Assembly (NCBI GenBank): GCA_017613485.1
Contig: JAGADS010000342.1
Location: forward strand, 1-12,313
Origin: Treponema sp.
Lineage (GTDB): Bacteria > Spirochaetota > Spirochaetia > Treponematales > Treponemataceae
DNA length: 12,313 bases
Direction of reading: 5' to 3'
Shown: piece by piece, positions 1-7,095 of the stretch
Layout: every line of letters starts with the position of its first letter
How positions within the stretch are numbered: the first letter of the stretch is position 1
Program-made: the position numbers and the translations under genes
Notes under the pieces: model-generated
What the model was told of the DNA's origin: nothing
Seen by the model: the letters and a program-made list of their open reading frames with translations, nothing else
Database searches by the model: none

Positions 1-67
1 AAATGATGTTTAAGAAATGAAAGAGGGTAAGTTTATACCCCACATCTTTTTAGTGAGGATAATTGAA

Positions 68-1543
68 ATGAAAAGATGCCTGTTGATTGCAATGATTATA
101 TTTGCCGGAATGGCTGTTTTTGCTCAGGAAACACCATCTGAAACCGTCTATGCAGAAAAAAAATGGCCGTCAGCCAAGAGACCACAGACTCCTTCTTCTG
201 AAAAGCTTAGGGAAGCCGCAGAAAAAAACATAGAGAATGCTACAGAGGAATATGAGGAGGAAACAAGGGATACTTTCTCATACGGAATAACAAGCCAGAT
301 TGAAACTTTGATGCAGACACTTATAAACGCCGGGGACTGTCGTTTTGTAAATGAAGCATACGATCTTTTCCAGGAGACAAAGAGCCCTAGGGTTCGTGAA
401 CTGATTCTTGCTTATTTTGCAAAGCTTGAGGATCCCTGTCTTGAAGATTATGCTGTTGGTGTAATAAACGAGCCTTTTGACTATAGAAAAGAGACAATTA
501 CAGCTTCCTTTGAATATGTATCTGCCGTAAAGACAAAAGATGCAATTCCCGGTATTGTTGCAGTTCTTGAGAGTGAGGACAGTGATTATTTCAATTATGC
601 GCTTACAGCTCTGGGACAGACTGGAGGTCCTGAGGAAGCAGTCTATCTAAGCGATTATATTGACAGAGATGATCTTACCCTGGCACAAAGACAGTCACTC
701 ATGCGTGTTCTTGGACAATTGAAGGCTGTTGAGACATGGGATAAACTTGCTGACATAGCACAGGATATTGATGAAAACATGTATGTCCGTGCTTATGCGG
801 CGGAGGCTATCGGAGCAATGGAAGTTCCTGATTCAGAGAGTATTCTGATAGACCTTTATGAGGCAGATGAGCCTGTAATACGTGAATATGTAATACGCGG
901 GCTTTCACACTATGCAAGCGCCGATTCAAAAAAAGTCATCAAGCAGGCTTTGAAAGATGACAATTACCGCGTCCGCCTTGAGGCAATATCCGTTGTTGAG
1001 ACACAGAAGCTGACGGAATTTTCAAAGGATCTTATCTATCACTGCAAGACAAAAGAAGAGACTGTCGTAAAGGAAAAATGCTACAAGGTTCTTGCCGCCC
1101 TGAATACTGCAGATGGAAATGAATATCTCTTGTCTGTCATAAAAGACAAAAAAGCGGGAGATTCCGCCAAGGCAAAAATAGCCGCAGCCCTTCTTGAGAA
1201 CGGAACCACTGGCACGAAGGAAATTGTAGAGCTTGCTTCTTCCACACTCAAGGATGATAAGAGCAAGAGTCTTCGTTACGCTCTGGGTAAAGAAATTGCA
1301 AAGTATTCAAGACCTGAATTTGCCAGCCTGTGCTCTGAATATCTTGCAAGTAAAGATGTCATGACTCAGGGAACTGGACTGGATATGTTTGCCAAGGGTA
1401 GATACGAAAGTGCAAGAAAAGCCGTTCAGGAACTTGCAGATCTTGCCCCCGATGAAAATGACACTGACAGCAAGACAAAGAAAGCCAACAATGTCAATGC
1501 AACAAAGGCAAAGAAAATACTTGCCGGCATAGGTTCAAAATAA
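68..1543 (+). CDS. Exported HEAT-repeat protein, function unknown
   Basis: The 491-residue protein begins with a signal peptide (K2-R3, hydrophobic run at about 5-18, likely signal peptidase I cleavage near VFA-Q at 19/20; no lipobox), so it should act in the periplasm. Residues 30-70 are charged and probably disordered. From about 75 to 460 there is a series of paired helices typical of HEAT/armadillo-like repeats, for example around 105-125, 175-195, 208-225, 238-255, 268-285 and 299-315. Such solenoids bind other proteins, and no catalytic motif is visible. The tail from 460 is rich in K, D and N. I chose the ATG at 68 because GAGG at 55-58 precedes it by 9 nt and the signal peptide follows directly. 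An in-frame ATG at 17 would put about 17 extra residues before the signal sequence and lacks a ribosome-binding site. The gene converges on hrpA with only 6 bp between stops. The HEAT fold is fairly certain; the role is unknown. Confidence 0.85.
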   Translation: MKRCLLIAMIIFAGMAVFAQETPSETVYAEKKWPSAKRPQTPSSEKLREAAEKNIENATEEYEEETRDTFSYGITSQIETLMQTLINAGDCRFVNEAYDLFQETKSPRVRELILAYFAKLEDPCLEDYAVGVINEPFDYRKETITASFEYVSAVKTKDAIPGIVAVLESEDSDYFNYALTALGQTGGPEEAVYLSDYIDRDDLTLAQRQSLMRVLGQLKAVETWDKLADIAQDIDENMYVRAYAAEAIGAMEVPDSESILIDLYEADEPVIREYVIRGLSHYASADSKKVIKQALKDDNYRVRLEAISVVETQKLTEFSKDLIYHCKTKEETVVKEKCYKVLAALNTADGNEYLLSVIKDKKAGDSAKAKIAAALLENGTTGTKEIVELASSTLKDDKSKSLRYALGKEIAKYSRPEFASLCSEYLASKDVMTQGTGLDMFAKGRYESARKAVQELADLAPDENDTDSKTKKANNVNATKAKKILAGIGSK

Positions 1544-1549
1544 GGCATT

Positions 1550-4174
1550 TCATTCATACAGTGAATTCAGCATCCTGTAAATCATGTTTATCTTTTCTTT
1601 TTGCGGAGAAGCTAAACTTGAATGACTTGCATCGTCAATAAGCTTTTCCAGGGACGAAAGGCTCTCGTTAAGGGCAGTCGTAAAGCCCCTGGAAACCTTG
1701 AACCAGTAAGTGCCGTTCCCATCCGTAAATAGACATATAAATCCCATTTCTTTTGTTGAGCTTTTTGATATGGTTACCCTCATCACGCAGGAAAGAATGT
1801 TTACGAGAGTCTCAAGATTTTTGTTTCCTTCTTCGCTTTGATCGATTGTGATGTTCATTTTCCTCTGCCATTGCTTTTCATTAAGAGGCTCAAGGTTAAG
1901 GCTGTTGGCGGCTTTTATGATGAGCTCAAGCTTTTCCCCATTCATCAGGCTGTAACCGCCTTTCATCTGAATGCTTCCTTTCATTACTCCGATTGTGGCA
2001 AGAAGATTTTCATTTTTCTCGATTGCAGCGGCAGTTTTAAAGGCCTGCCATGGAAGCTGTACAAGTTTTTTCCCCTTGACCTTAGTGTAATAGAATATCT
2101 GTCCTCCGAATTTTATGCAGTCATCTGAAGCTTTGACATCCTTTTTGTTTTTCTTTTCGGATTTTCCACCAAAACGAGAATCATCTTTCCCAAGATAGCC
2201 CTTAAAGTCCTTGAATGATGTTCCCTTGTACTCAAGATTTCCTGTAAGACTCTTGCCCTTTGATCCCCTAAGATGTGTAAGCTCAGATTCCAGATTTGAG
2301 TCTATTTTCGAAAGAAGGTTTTTGGTAAGAGGGGAAACTGACATGGCGAAAGTACGGCTTGTCCTTACAATCTCTCCTGCAACGATATAGAGCGGACTTG
2401 TCCTGAACATTGATGATCCCGGATGAATTGATATGTGGTCAGCTGTGAGGCTTCTGTAAATCTCGCGGCCCTCCCTTATGCAGACAAACTGAATCATACC
2501 GCATGCAATGCAGCAGAGGTAGTTGTCCATGCTTCCGCCGCTGGTAATAGGAATCTGAAGCCTCTCGGAAACTATATCCTCAAGCTGATTCTTTATGTTG
2601 TCAATTTCTGCCATCACTTTTTCATCGAGATAATTATTCTTGCAGAACCTTTCCTTGTTGTTCATAGAGCTGTAGGTCCTGTACAGTTTTACATAGCTTA
2701 CAAAATCACCCTGTATGTCCCTGAATGCGTGATGTGCCTGCCTTGCATCCATTTCCTCCCCGACAGGCAGTACAAAAGGAGACTGTGTGCTCAGGAATGA
2801 TGCAGCGATAAGCACTTCCTCAAGAACATCAGGATAGTAAAGAAGGCTTTCCACTATGATGCGGCTTACACGAGGTTCAAGGGGAAATTCTACCATCAGT
2901 TTACCGATACGGGAAAGTGAACCGTCTTTTTCGATAGCCTTGAGCATGTTGAGTGTATTTACGGCTCCAACAAGCCCCTCATGTCCCGGTGGCGAAATAA
3001 AGCAGAATTTCTCAAAATCTGTGATTCCAAGCTCTGACATCCTTAGGACTACCTCACTTAAATCCGTGCGGTATATTTCCTCTGTTGTATAATTTGGCCT
3101 TGAATCAAAATCTTCACGTGTATAAAGCCTGTAGCATGTTCCAGGTCTTGTTCTTCCTGCTCGTCCACGTCTCTGGTTGCATGATGCCTTGCTTACCGGT
3201 GTCTCAATCAGGCTGGAAGTAAAGGTTCTTGGACTGTAAAAATTTAGTTTTGCCAGTCCTGTATCTATTACTGTTGTTATTCCGTCTATTGTAACCGAGG
3301 TTTCAGCAATGTTTGTGCTTAATACAACTTTCTTTTTTCCAAACGGAGCATCCTTAAATACCTTTTCCTGTTCTTCTTTTGGCAGCCGTCCGTAAAGCGG
3401 GATGATATGTATTTTGTTGTGGAATGTTGAATATGCAAGACGCTGCATACAGTCCTTTATGCTCTTTTCTCCCGGTAAAAATACCAGAATGTCTCCCTCG
3501 TCTTTGTTGTCAAGGACACGGCTAATTGTGGCCTCTATCTTTGACAAAAGTGCTTCTGTCGCAACCTCTGAGGCAGTGCTTGCGGCTGTTGCAGGCGGAT
3601 CATACACCATCGTTACAGGATAAATCTGAGTATCTATGTTTACGATAGGGCATCCGTCAAAATATGTGCTGAATGCCTCTGCATTGATTGTGGCAGAACT
3701 TACAATTACCTTAAAATCCTTTCTGTCATTTAATACACGCTTTAAAAGTCCAAGGACAAAATCAATGTTCAAACTGCGCTCATGTGCTTCATCCACCATG
3801 ATTACCGAATACTTGCTCATCCATGGATCAAGCTTCATTTCCTGAAGAAGTATTCCGTCTGTCATTATCTTTATTTTTGTAGTGGAGTCAGTCTTATCCT
3901 CAAAGCGGAATTTGTATCCTACAAGTCCAGGATATTTGGTCTTAAGCTGCTTGGATATGAACTCGCTTACACTAAGAGCCGCTATCCTTCGTGGCTGAGT
4001 GACAGCAATGATACCGTTCTCTGAATAACCTGCCTCATGTAGAATTACAGGAAGCTGAGTGGTCTTTCCGCTGCCTGTTGGACTCTGTACGACAATTACC
4101 TGATTGTTTGCCAGAGCCTCAAGTATTCTTTCTTTCTGTTCGTAAACTGGAAGTGATTTGTAGTCTAATGCCAT
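1550..4174 (-). CDS. hrpA: DEAH-box ATP-dependent RNA helicase HrpA
   Basis: This 874-residue cytoplasmic RNA helicase has all the main superfamily 2 DEAH motifs: Walker A GSGKTT at 34-39, DEAH at 128-131, SAT at 160-162, the motif V stretch STNIAETSVTIDG at 286-298 and motif VI QRRGRAGR at 334-341. These are followed by the winged-helix and HA2 ratchet region (about 365-530) and an OB-like segment (about 545-620). E. coli HrpA is about 1300 residues, whereas spirochaete homologues are nearer 820-880, so the length fits. HrpA proteins remodel RNA or RNA-protein complexes and have been linked to relief of stalled translation in E. coli and to infectivity in Borrelia. After about residue 640 comes a lysine- and glycine-rich linker and a C-terminal region of about 180 residues that I cannot assign. 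The ATG lies inside the end of the CapA-like gene (10 bp overlap) with AGGA at 4183-4186, 8 nt upstream, suggesting translational coupling. Confidence 0.95.
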   Translation of the reverse strand: MALDYKSLPVYEQKERILEALANNQVIVVQSPTGSGKTTQLPVILHEAGYSENGIIAVTQPRRIAALSVSEFISKQLKTKYPGLVGYKFRFEDKTDSTTKIKIMTDGILLQEMKLDPWMSKYSVIMVDEAHERSLNIDFVLGLLKRVLNDRKDFKVIVSSATINAEAFSTYFDGCPIVNIDTQIYPVTMVYDPPATAASTASEVATEALLSKIEATISRVLDNKDEGDILVFLPGEKSIKDCMQRLAYSTFHNKIHIIPLYGRLPKEEQEKVFKDAPFGKKKVVLSTNIAETSVTIDGITTVIDTGLAKLNFYSPRTFTSSLIETPVSKASCNQRRGRAGRTRPGTCYRLYTREDFDSRPNYTTEEIYRTDLSEVVLRMSELGITDFEKFCFISPPGHEGLVGAVNTLNMLKAIEKDGSLSRIGKLMVEFPLEPRVSRIIVESLLYYPDVLEEVLIAASFLSTQSPFVLPVGEEMDARQAHHAFRDIQGDFVSYVKLYRTYSSMNNKERFCKNNYLDEKVMAEIDNIKNQLEDIVSERLQIPITSGGSMDNYLCCIACGMIQFVCIREGREIYRSLTADHISIHPGSSMFRTSPLYIVAGEIVRTSRTFAMSVSPLTKNLLSKIDSNLESELTHLRGSKGKSLTGNLEYKGTSFKDFKGYLGKDDSRFGGKSEKKNKKDVKASDDCIKFGGQIFYYTKVKGKKLVQLPWQAFKTAAAIEKNENLLATIGVMKGSIQMKGGYSLMNGEKLELIIKAANSLNLEPLNEKQWQRKMNITIDQSEEGNKNLETLVNILSCVMRVTISKSSTKEMGFICLFTDGNGTYWFKVSRGFTTALNESLSSLEKLIDDASHSSLASPQKEKINMIYRMLNSLYE

Positions 4175-5430
4175 ATAACTGTTCCTGAAATTTTTTCCAT
4201 TAGATTTTTTCTTTCCTGTAAATATTTGGACCAGACAGGATGGCTTGTCTTTAAAGAGGAAATAAACTCATCATTTAGTACTTTTATCTGATAGCGGTTG
4301 TATGTATTGATATAGGTGGTCAATATGACTGGATCGATAAGGGCTATCCTTACAGAACCGTTTTCCCTTACAAATCGAACCTGTGTCATATAACCTTCAC
4401 CAGTATAATCGCGGTTTGTATCAGGAGCAGAAAAAGAAGGGTTTGTTCTTTGTGCGCTGATTGAATTTCCCATTGAGTAGAAAATCAATTTTCGCGGAAC
4501 ATTATCCTCATCCGGTACAAGCTCCCATATTTTAGAAACATGCGGATGATTTCCCCATAGAATATCTACACCGGCATCCAGAAGTTCAAGATAATAATTT
4601 CTCTGGCTGTCGGTTACCTTAAAGATGTATTCTGGGTCACAGCAATGGATGCTTAAGACAAAAATATCATGAGGATTGTCATCATGTAATTTCTTTATCT
4701 CCTGAATAAAAGCCTGTCTTTTTGCTTTTGTAGGAGGAATGTAGTCAATATATCCTGAATATGAATTTGAATTTAGAATCTCTGTGATTGATACAAAAAG
4801 AATGGTCCAGTCATCCTGCTTTATTATCCTGTATGTCAATGGATCTTCTGGTTTTGTCTTAAGCCCTGCTGCGTAAACCGGACGTTGGGTTTCCTTTGTC
4901 TCTGCTTCTTTTTCTAAGAACCATTCACGAGTTGAATTAATGCCTTCCAGAAATTGGTCATTTGTGTGGTTGTTCGTAAGGCTGAATACATTAAATCCTG
5001 CGTCTATGGCTGCCTCTACGTATTCATGATGAACATTGAAGTTAGGGAAGGTTGAGTATGGCCTTGAATCGCATACAGGGGTTTCAAGATTGGCAAATAC
5101 CAGAGGACAGTCAAGAAGTTTATCCTTTATGTCCTCGTATATCTCATCATAGTGTCCACGGTCCCAGTTAGGTTTATGGGCCATCAAGTCACCGGCAAAA
5201 GTCACCAGTAAAGAATCATAATCCTGAAATGCTGTCTTTGAATCTACAACAGGGGTTCCATCAGCAAAAAAATCCTTCTGTTGCTTTAAGAAATCTTTGG
5301 ACGGGGAAGAAGGATAATAAAGAGAAAGAGAATCTGCATCCCTTGATGTCGATGCACATGAAAAAAAGACAAATGGAGTAACAATCAATAATCCAATTCT
5401 TAATAATTTAGTTTTGAAGCTCTCTAACAA
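4165..5430 (-). CDS. CapA/PgsA-family metallophosphatase-like lipoprotein
   Basis: This 421-residue protein matches the CapA (PGA_cap) family, a calcineurin-like metal-dependent fold named after the capsule polyglutamate protein CapA. Visible family motifs are FAGD (78-81), ANLETP (113-118), NNHTND (153-158), GNHPHV (293-298) and YSMGN (318-322). The N-terminus has positive charges, a hydrophobic run (about 11-23) and FFSC with Cys25, which fits the relaxed spirochaetal lipobox, so it is probably a membrane-anchored lipoprotein facing the periplasm or surface. The usual HWGxEY motif appears as H262-C-C-D-P-E-Y. The start is a TTG (5428-5430) supported by AAGG at 5441-5444, 10 nt upstream; no ATG is suitably placed. 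No other capsule or polyglutamate synthesis gene lies nearby, so a capsule role is not supported, and a phosphatase or phosphodiesterase on the envelope is equally possible. It is coupled to hrpA downstream by a 10 bp overlap. Confidence 0.85.
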   Translation of the reverse strand: MLESFKTKLLRIGLLIVTPFVFFSCASTSRDADSLSLYYPSSPSKDFLKQQKDFFADGTPVVDSKTAFQDYDSLLVTFAGDLMAHKPNWDRGHYDEIYEDIKDKLLDCPLVFANLETPVCDSRPYSTFPNFNVHHEYVEAAIDAGFNVFSLTNNHTNDQFLEGINSTREWFLEKEAETKETQRPVYAAGLKTKPEDPLTYRIIKQDDWTILFVSITEILNSNSYSGYIDYIPPTKAKRQAFIQEIKKLHDDNPHDIFVLSIHCCDPEYIFKVTDSQRNYYLELLDAGVDILWGNHPHVSKIWELVPDEDNVPRKLIFYSMGNSISAQRTNPSFSAPDTNRDYTGEGYMTQVRFVRENGSVRIALIDPVILTTYINTYNRYQIKVLNDEFISSLKTSHPVWSKYLQERKNLMEKISGTVIWH

Positions 5431-5440
5431 ATATTCTTTT

Positions 5441-5444
5441 CCTT
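5441..5444 (-). promoter_or_regulatory. Ribosome-binding site deciding the TTG start of the CapA-like gene
   Basis: Read on the minus strand, AAGG(AA) lies 10 nt before the TTG at 5430. The lipoprotein signal sequence begins immediately after this TTG and no ATG is available upstream or close downstream, so this site supports the non-ATG start. Confidence 0.6.
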
Positions 5445-5448
5445 ACTT

Positions 5449-5497
5449 AAAAAAAAGTTTGAGGTTGCCCTTTAAGTTAAAGAAATGTCAACCATCT
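5449..5497 (-). terminator. Possible intrinsic terminator of pta, or structured leader of the CapA-like gene
   Basis: Reading the minus strand, GGTTG (5493-5489) can pair with CAACC (5467-5463). Inside this lies a perfect inverted repeat CTTTAA-C-TTAAAG (5482-5470). Six bases after the outer stem comes a run of eight T (5456-5449). The layout resembles a terminator for pta, but the stem is AU-rich, the outer arm is only 5 bp, and the T run is separated from it. The T run also sits only 4 bases before the CapA-like gene's ribosome-binding site, so it could instead be a leader structure that influences read-through from pta. Confidence 0.35.
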
Positions 5498-5562
5498 AAA
5501 TAATTACTGAATAAGAATGGTAATGACAAATCATCTTTCTTAGGGACAACCCCTTTATGATA

Positions 5563-6597
5563 TTATTTTTTTCCAGCCTGAACAAGTGTAATTGCACATG
5601 TAACTACAATTTCATCGCTTGTGCATCCACGGCTAAGATCACTTATAGGTTTTGCAAATCCCTGAAGAATAGGACCATAGGCATCAGCGCCTGCAAATCT
5701 CTGTACGAGCTTATAACCGATGTTTCCTGCCTCAAGACTCGGGAAAACAAGTGTGTTTACCTTTCCGATGATAGGTGAGCCAGGAGCCTTGCGTTCAGTA
5801 ATCTCTGGGACAAGGGAAGCATCAGCCTGGAGTTCTCCGTCAAGAAGAAGATCCGGTGCTTTTTTATGTGCAAGCTCAACTGCTTCCTGTACTTTCAAGA
5901 CATCAGGAAGTTTACCGCCACTACCTTTAGAGGAGAAAGAAAGCATTGAGACAACAGGTTCTGCCCCAAGGAGGTCCTTGCATGATTTTGCTGAGTCTAC
6001 CGCAATGTCTGCCAGCTGCTCTGATGTTGGGGTAGGATTTACGGCACAGTCTGCGAAAATCATGTAACCGTCTTTTCCCCATTTGCTGTTGTGTGTATCC
6101 ATGACAAAGCATGATGAGGCTGTGTTTGTACCAGGAGCTGTTTTAATAATCTTGAGTCCTGCGCGGAGAAGGTCGGCTGTAGCAGAAAGTGCTCCAGAAA
6201 CCATTGCATCGGCTTTTCCTGTCCTTACCATCATTGCACCGAAGCTAAGCGGATCCTTAAGGATATATTCACGGGCAGACTCTGGAGTTACCTCAGGCTG
6301 ACCTGTCTTTTTGTTGATTTTGTCTTTCCTGAGCTCGTAGTATTCTTTCCCAAAATCATCAAGCCATTCTGATTCCAAAGGATTTATCGTGGTGATGCCG
6401 TCAAGAGAAACACCCTTTGCCTTGGCAACGGCTTCAATCTCGTCCTTTTTTCCAAGAAGGGTTACAGTACTTGCCAGCTTCTCTTCTACGATCTTTGCAG
6501 CTGCAACCACAGTTCTCTCTTCAGTTCCTTCCGGGAGCACCAGAGAATTCTGATACTCTTTTGCTTTCTTTTTCATTTCTTCTACAAAATTCATCAT
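5563..6597 (-). CDS. pta: Phosphate acetyltransferase (short form)
   Basis: Pta (EC 2.3.1.8) interconverts acetyl-CoA plus phosphate with acetyl phosphate plus CoA in the cytoplasm; with acetate kinase it makes ATP during fermentation. Acetate kinase is not in this window. The 344 residues match the compact single-domain class, without the N-terminal regulatory domains of E. coli Pta (about 714 residues). Family motifs seen include LPEGTEERT (21-29), SGALSATADLLRAGL (134-148), LDGELQADA (252-260), GNIGYKLVQRFAGADAYGPI (291-310) and the KPISDLSRG stretch (316-324), whose SRG corresponds to the active-site Ser/Arg motif in studied enzymes. Two ATGs stand side by side (6597 and 6594). The ribosome-binding GAGG ends 3 nt before the first and 6 nt before the second, so initiation at 6594 (343 residues) is at least as likely. 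It has its own promoter, with an unusual hairpin in its short leader. Confidence 0.95.
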   Translation of the reverse strand: MMNFVEEMKKKAKEYQNSLVLPEGTEERTVVAAAKIVEEKLASTVTLLGKKDEIEAVAKAKGVSLDGITTINPLESEWLDDFGKEYYELRKDKINKKTGQPEVTPESAREYILKDPLSFGAMMVRTGKADAMVSGALSATADLLRAGLKIIKTAPGTNTASSCFVMDTHNSKWGKDGYMIFADCAVNPTPTSEQLADIAVDSAKSCKDLLGAEPVVSMLSFSSKGSGGKLPDVLKVQEAVELAHKKAPDLLLDGELQADASLVPEITERKAPGSPIIGKVNTLVFPSLEAGNIGYKLVQRFAGADAYGPILQGFAKPISDLSRGCTSDEIVVTCAITLVQAGKK

Positions 6598-6606
6598 AAA
6601 CCTCTT

Positions 6607-6627
6607 TGATAAAAGATATCTTTATCA
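6607..6627 (-). promoter_or_regulatory. Inverted repeat / 5'-end stem-loop in the pta leader
   Basis: TGATAAA and TTTATCA form a perfect 7 bp stem with a 7-base loop. Given the -10 box at 6634-6639, transcription of pta should start near 6627, so this hairpin would form the very 5' end of the mRNA, a few bases before the AGAGG ribosome-binding site at 6601-6605. It could stabilise the message or, as DNA, act as an operator. Function is inferred; the symmetry is visible. Confidence 0.5.
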
Positions 6628-6633
6628 CTTGAA

Positions 6634-6662
6634 ATTATACTGCTAAAGCCTTTTTTTTACAA
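6634..6662 (-). promoter_or_regulatory. Sigma-70-type promoter for pta
   Basis: On the minus strand, a -35 box TTGTAA (6662-6657, 4 of 6 to consensus) is followed by a 17 bp spacer and a perfect TATAAT (6639-6634). The predicted start near 6627 gives a leader of about 30 nt before the pta ATG. Confidence 0.7.
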
Positions 6663-6666
6663 GGCT
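6647..6666. repeat. Perfect inverted repeat over the pta -35 box
   Basis: AGCCTT (6647-6652) and AAGGCT (6661-6666) are exact inverted copies separated by 8 bases. The right half covers part of the pta -35 box and the whole element lies upstream of the divergent bactofilin promoters. The spacing suits a dimeric DNA-binding regulator. The T-rich loop makes a terminator unlikely because no T run follows the stem on either strand. Confidence 0.45.
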
Positions 6667-6677
6667 GGAATTGTATA

Positions 6678-6713
6678 CTGACACTTGACCTTAATACAAA
6701 ATATAATTAGAAT
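6678..6713 (+). promoter_or_regulatory. Two overlapping promoters for the bactofilin-TPR-mtaB operon
   Basis: One candidate is CTGACA (6678-6683), an 18 bp spacer and TATAAT (6702-6707), predicting a start near 6713-6715. The second is TTGACC (6685-6690), a 17 bp spacer and TAGAAT (6708-6713), predicting a start near 6720, the A of the bactofilin ATG. Both match 10 or 11 of 12 consensus positions. Either leaves almost no untranslated leader. Confidence 0.65.
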
Positions 6714-6719
6714 AAAGAT

Positions 6720-7094
6720 ATGTATGATTTAAAAGATTCTATGCCCTTTGAGACAGAAGAGGATGATTTTGACACTATAATGGCCAGCGATATTTCGTTT
6801 TCAGGTAATATACGTTTTGCCAAGCCATTTATGATAAAGGGAAAAATGAGCGGCAATATTGAGGCTACAAGTGATCTTCTGGTGGATTTGGATGCCGATG
6901 TTAATGCTGATATTATTGCAGACCGTATTCTTGTACGCGGTAAGGTTCGTGGAAATATCAAGGGATACAGACTGGTTTATGTCGCCTCGTCAGGAACCGT
7001 AATTGGGGATATTATTTCTTCACAAGTTGTTCTTGAGCCAGGCTCTACATTTACCGGAAAATGCTCAATGACTAATGCCGCTGAGGGATTATAA
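6720..7094 (+). CDS. Bactofilin (polymer-forming cytoskeletal protein)
   Basis: This small 124-residue protein matches the bactofilin family (DUF583), which polymerises without nucleotide into filaments that scaffold envelope enzymes and shape the cell. Residues 1-20 are acidic and disordered, as usual. From about 22 to 118 the short repeating pattern of glycines and alternating hydrophobics forms the right-handed beta-helix: FSGNI (27-31), MSGNI (43-47), GKVRGNI (74-80), GTVIGDI (92-98), and ending GSTFTGKCSM. There is no transmembrane segment. The ATG at 6720 has no convincing Shine-Dalgarno sequence and sits at or within 7 nt of the predicted transcription start. An in-frame ATG at 6741 (protein beginning MPFETEEDD) is an alternative, also with only a weak AAAAG upstream. 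It is the first gene of an operon with an exported TPR protein and mtaB. Confidence 0.9.
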   Translation: MYDLKDSMPFETEEDDFDTIMASDISFSGNIRFAKPFMIKGKMSGNIEATSDLLVDLDADVNADIIADRILVRGKVRGNIKGYRLVYVASSGTVIGDIISSQVVLEPGSTFTGKCSMTNAAEGL

Positions 7095-7095
7095 T

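Noticed and set aside
25..40. Small inverted repeat GGGTA-N6-TACCC before the first gene
   Set aside because: The stem is only 5 bp and the following T run is short (TTTT after CACATC). It is too weak to call a terminator or operator.
17..67. Upstream in-frame ATG at 17 as the start of the HEAT-repeat gene
   Set aside because: It lacks a ribosome-binding site and would put extra residues ahead of a good signal peptide. The ATG at 68 has GAGG at a normal distance.
2435..2800. 121-codon open frame on the plus strand inside hrpA
   Set aside because: It is opposite the conserved helicase HA2/OB region, and its sequence shows no family motif; antisense shadow.
4165..5430. Capsule (poly-gamma-glutamate) biosynthesis locus
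   Set aside because: Only the CapA-like protein is present. There is no CapB/CapC-type ligase or membrane partner nearby, and the neighbours are pta and hrpA.
5486..5491. Perfect TTGACA on the minus strand upstream of the CapA-like gene
   Set aside because: No acceptable -10 box occurs 16-19 bp downstream, so I do not call a promoter. The bases are better explained as part of the possible hairpin.
7075..7095. ATG at 7075 as the TPR gene start
   Set aside because: It would overlap the bactofilin gene and add seven residues before the signal peptide. GAGGG at 7083-7087 points to the ATG at 7096.
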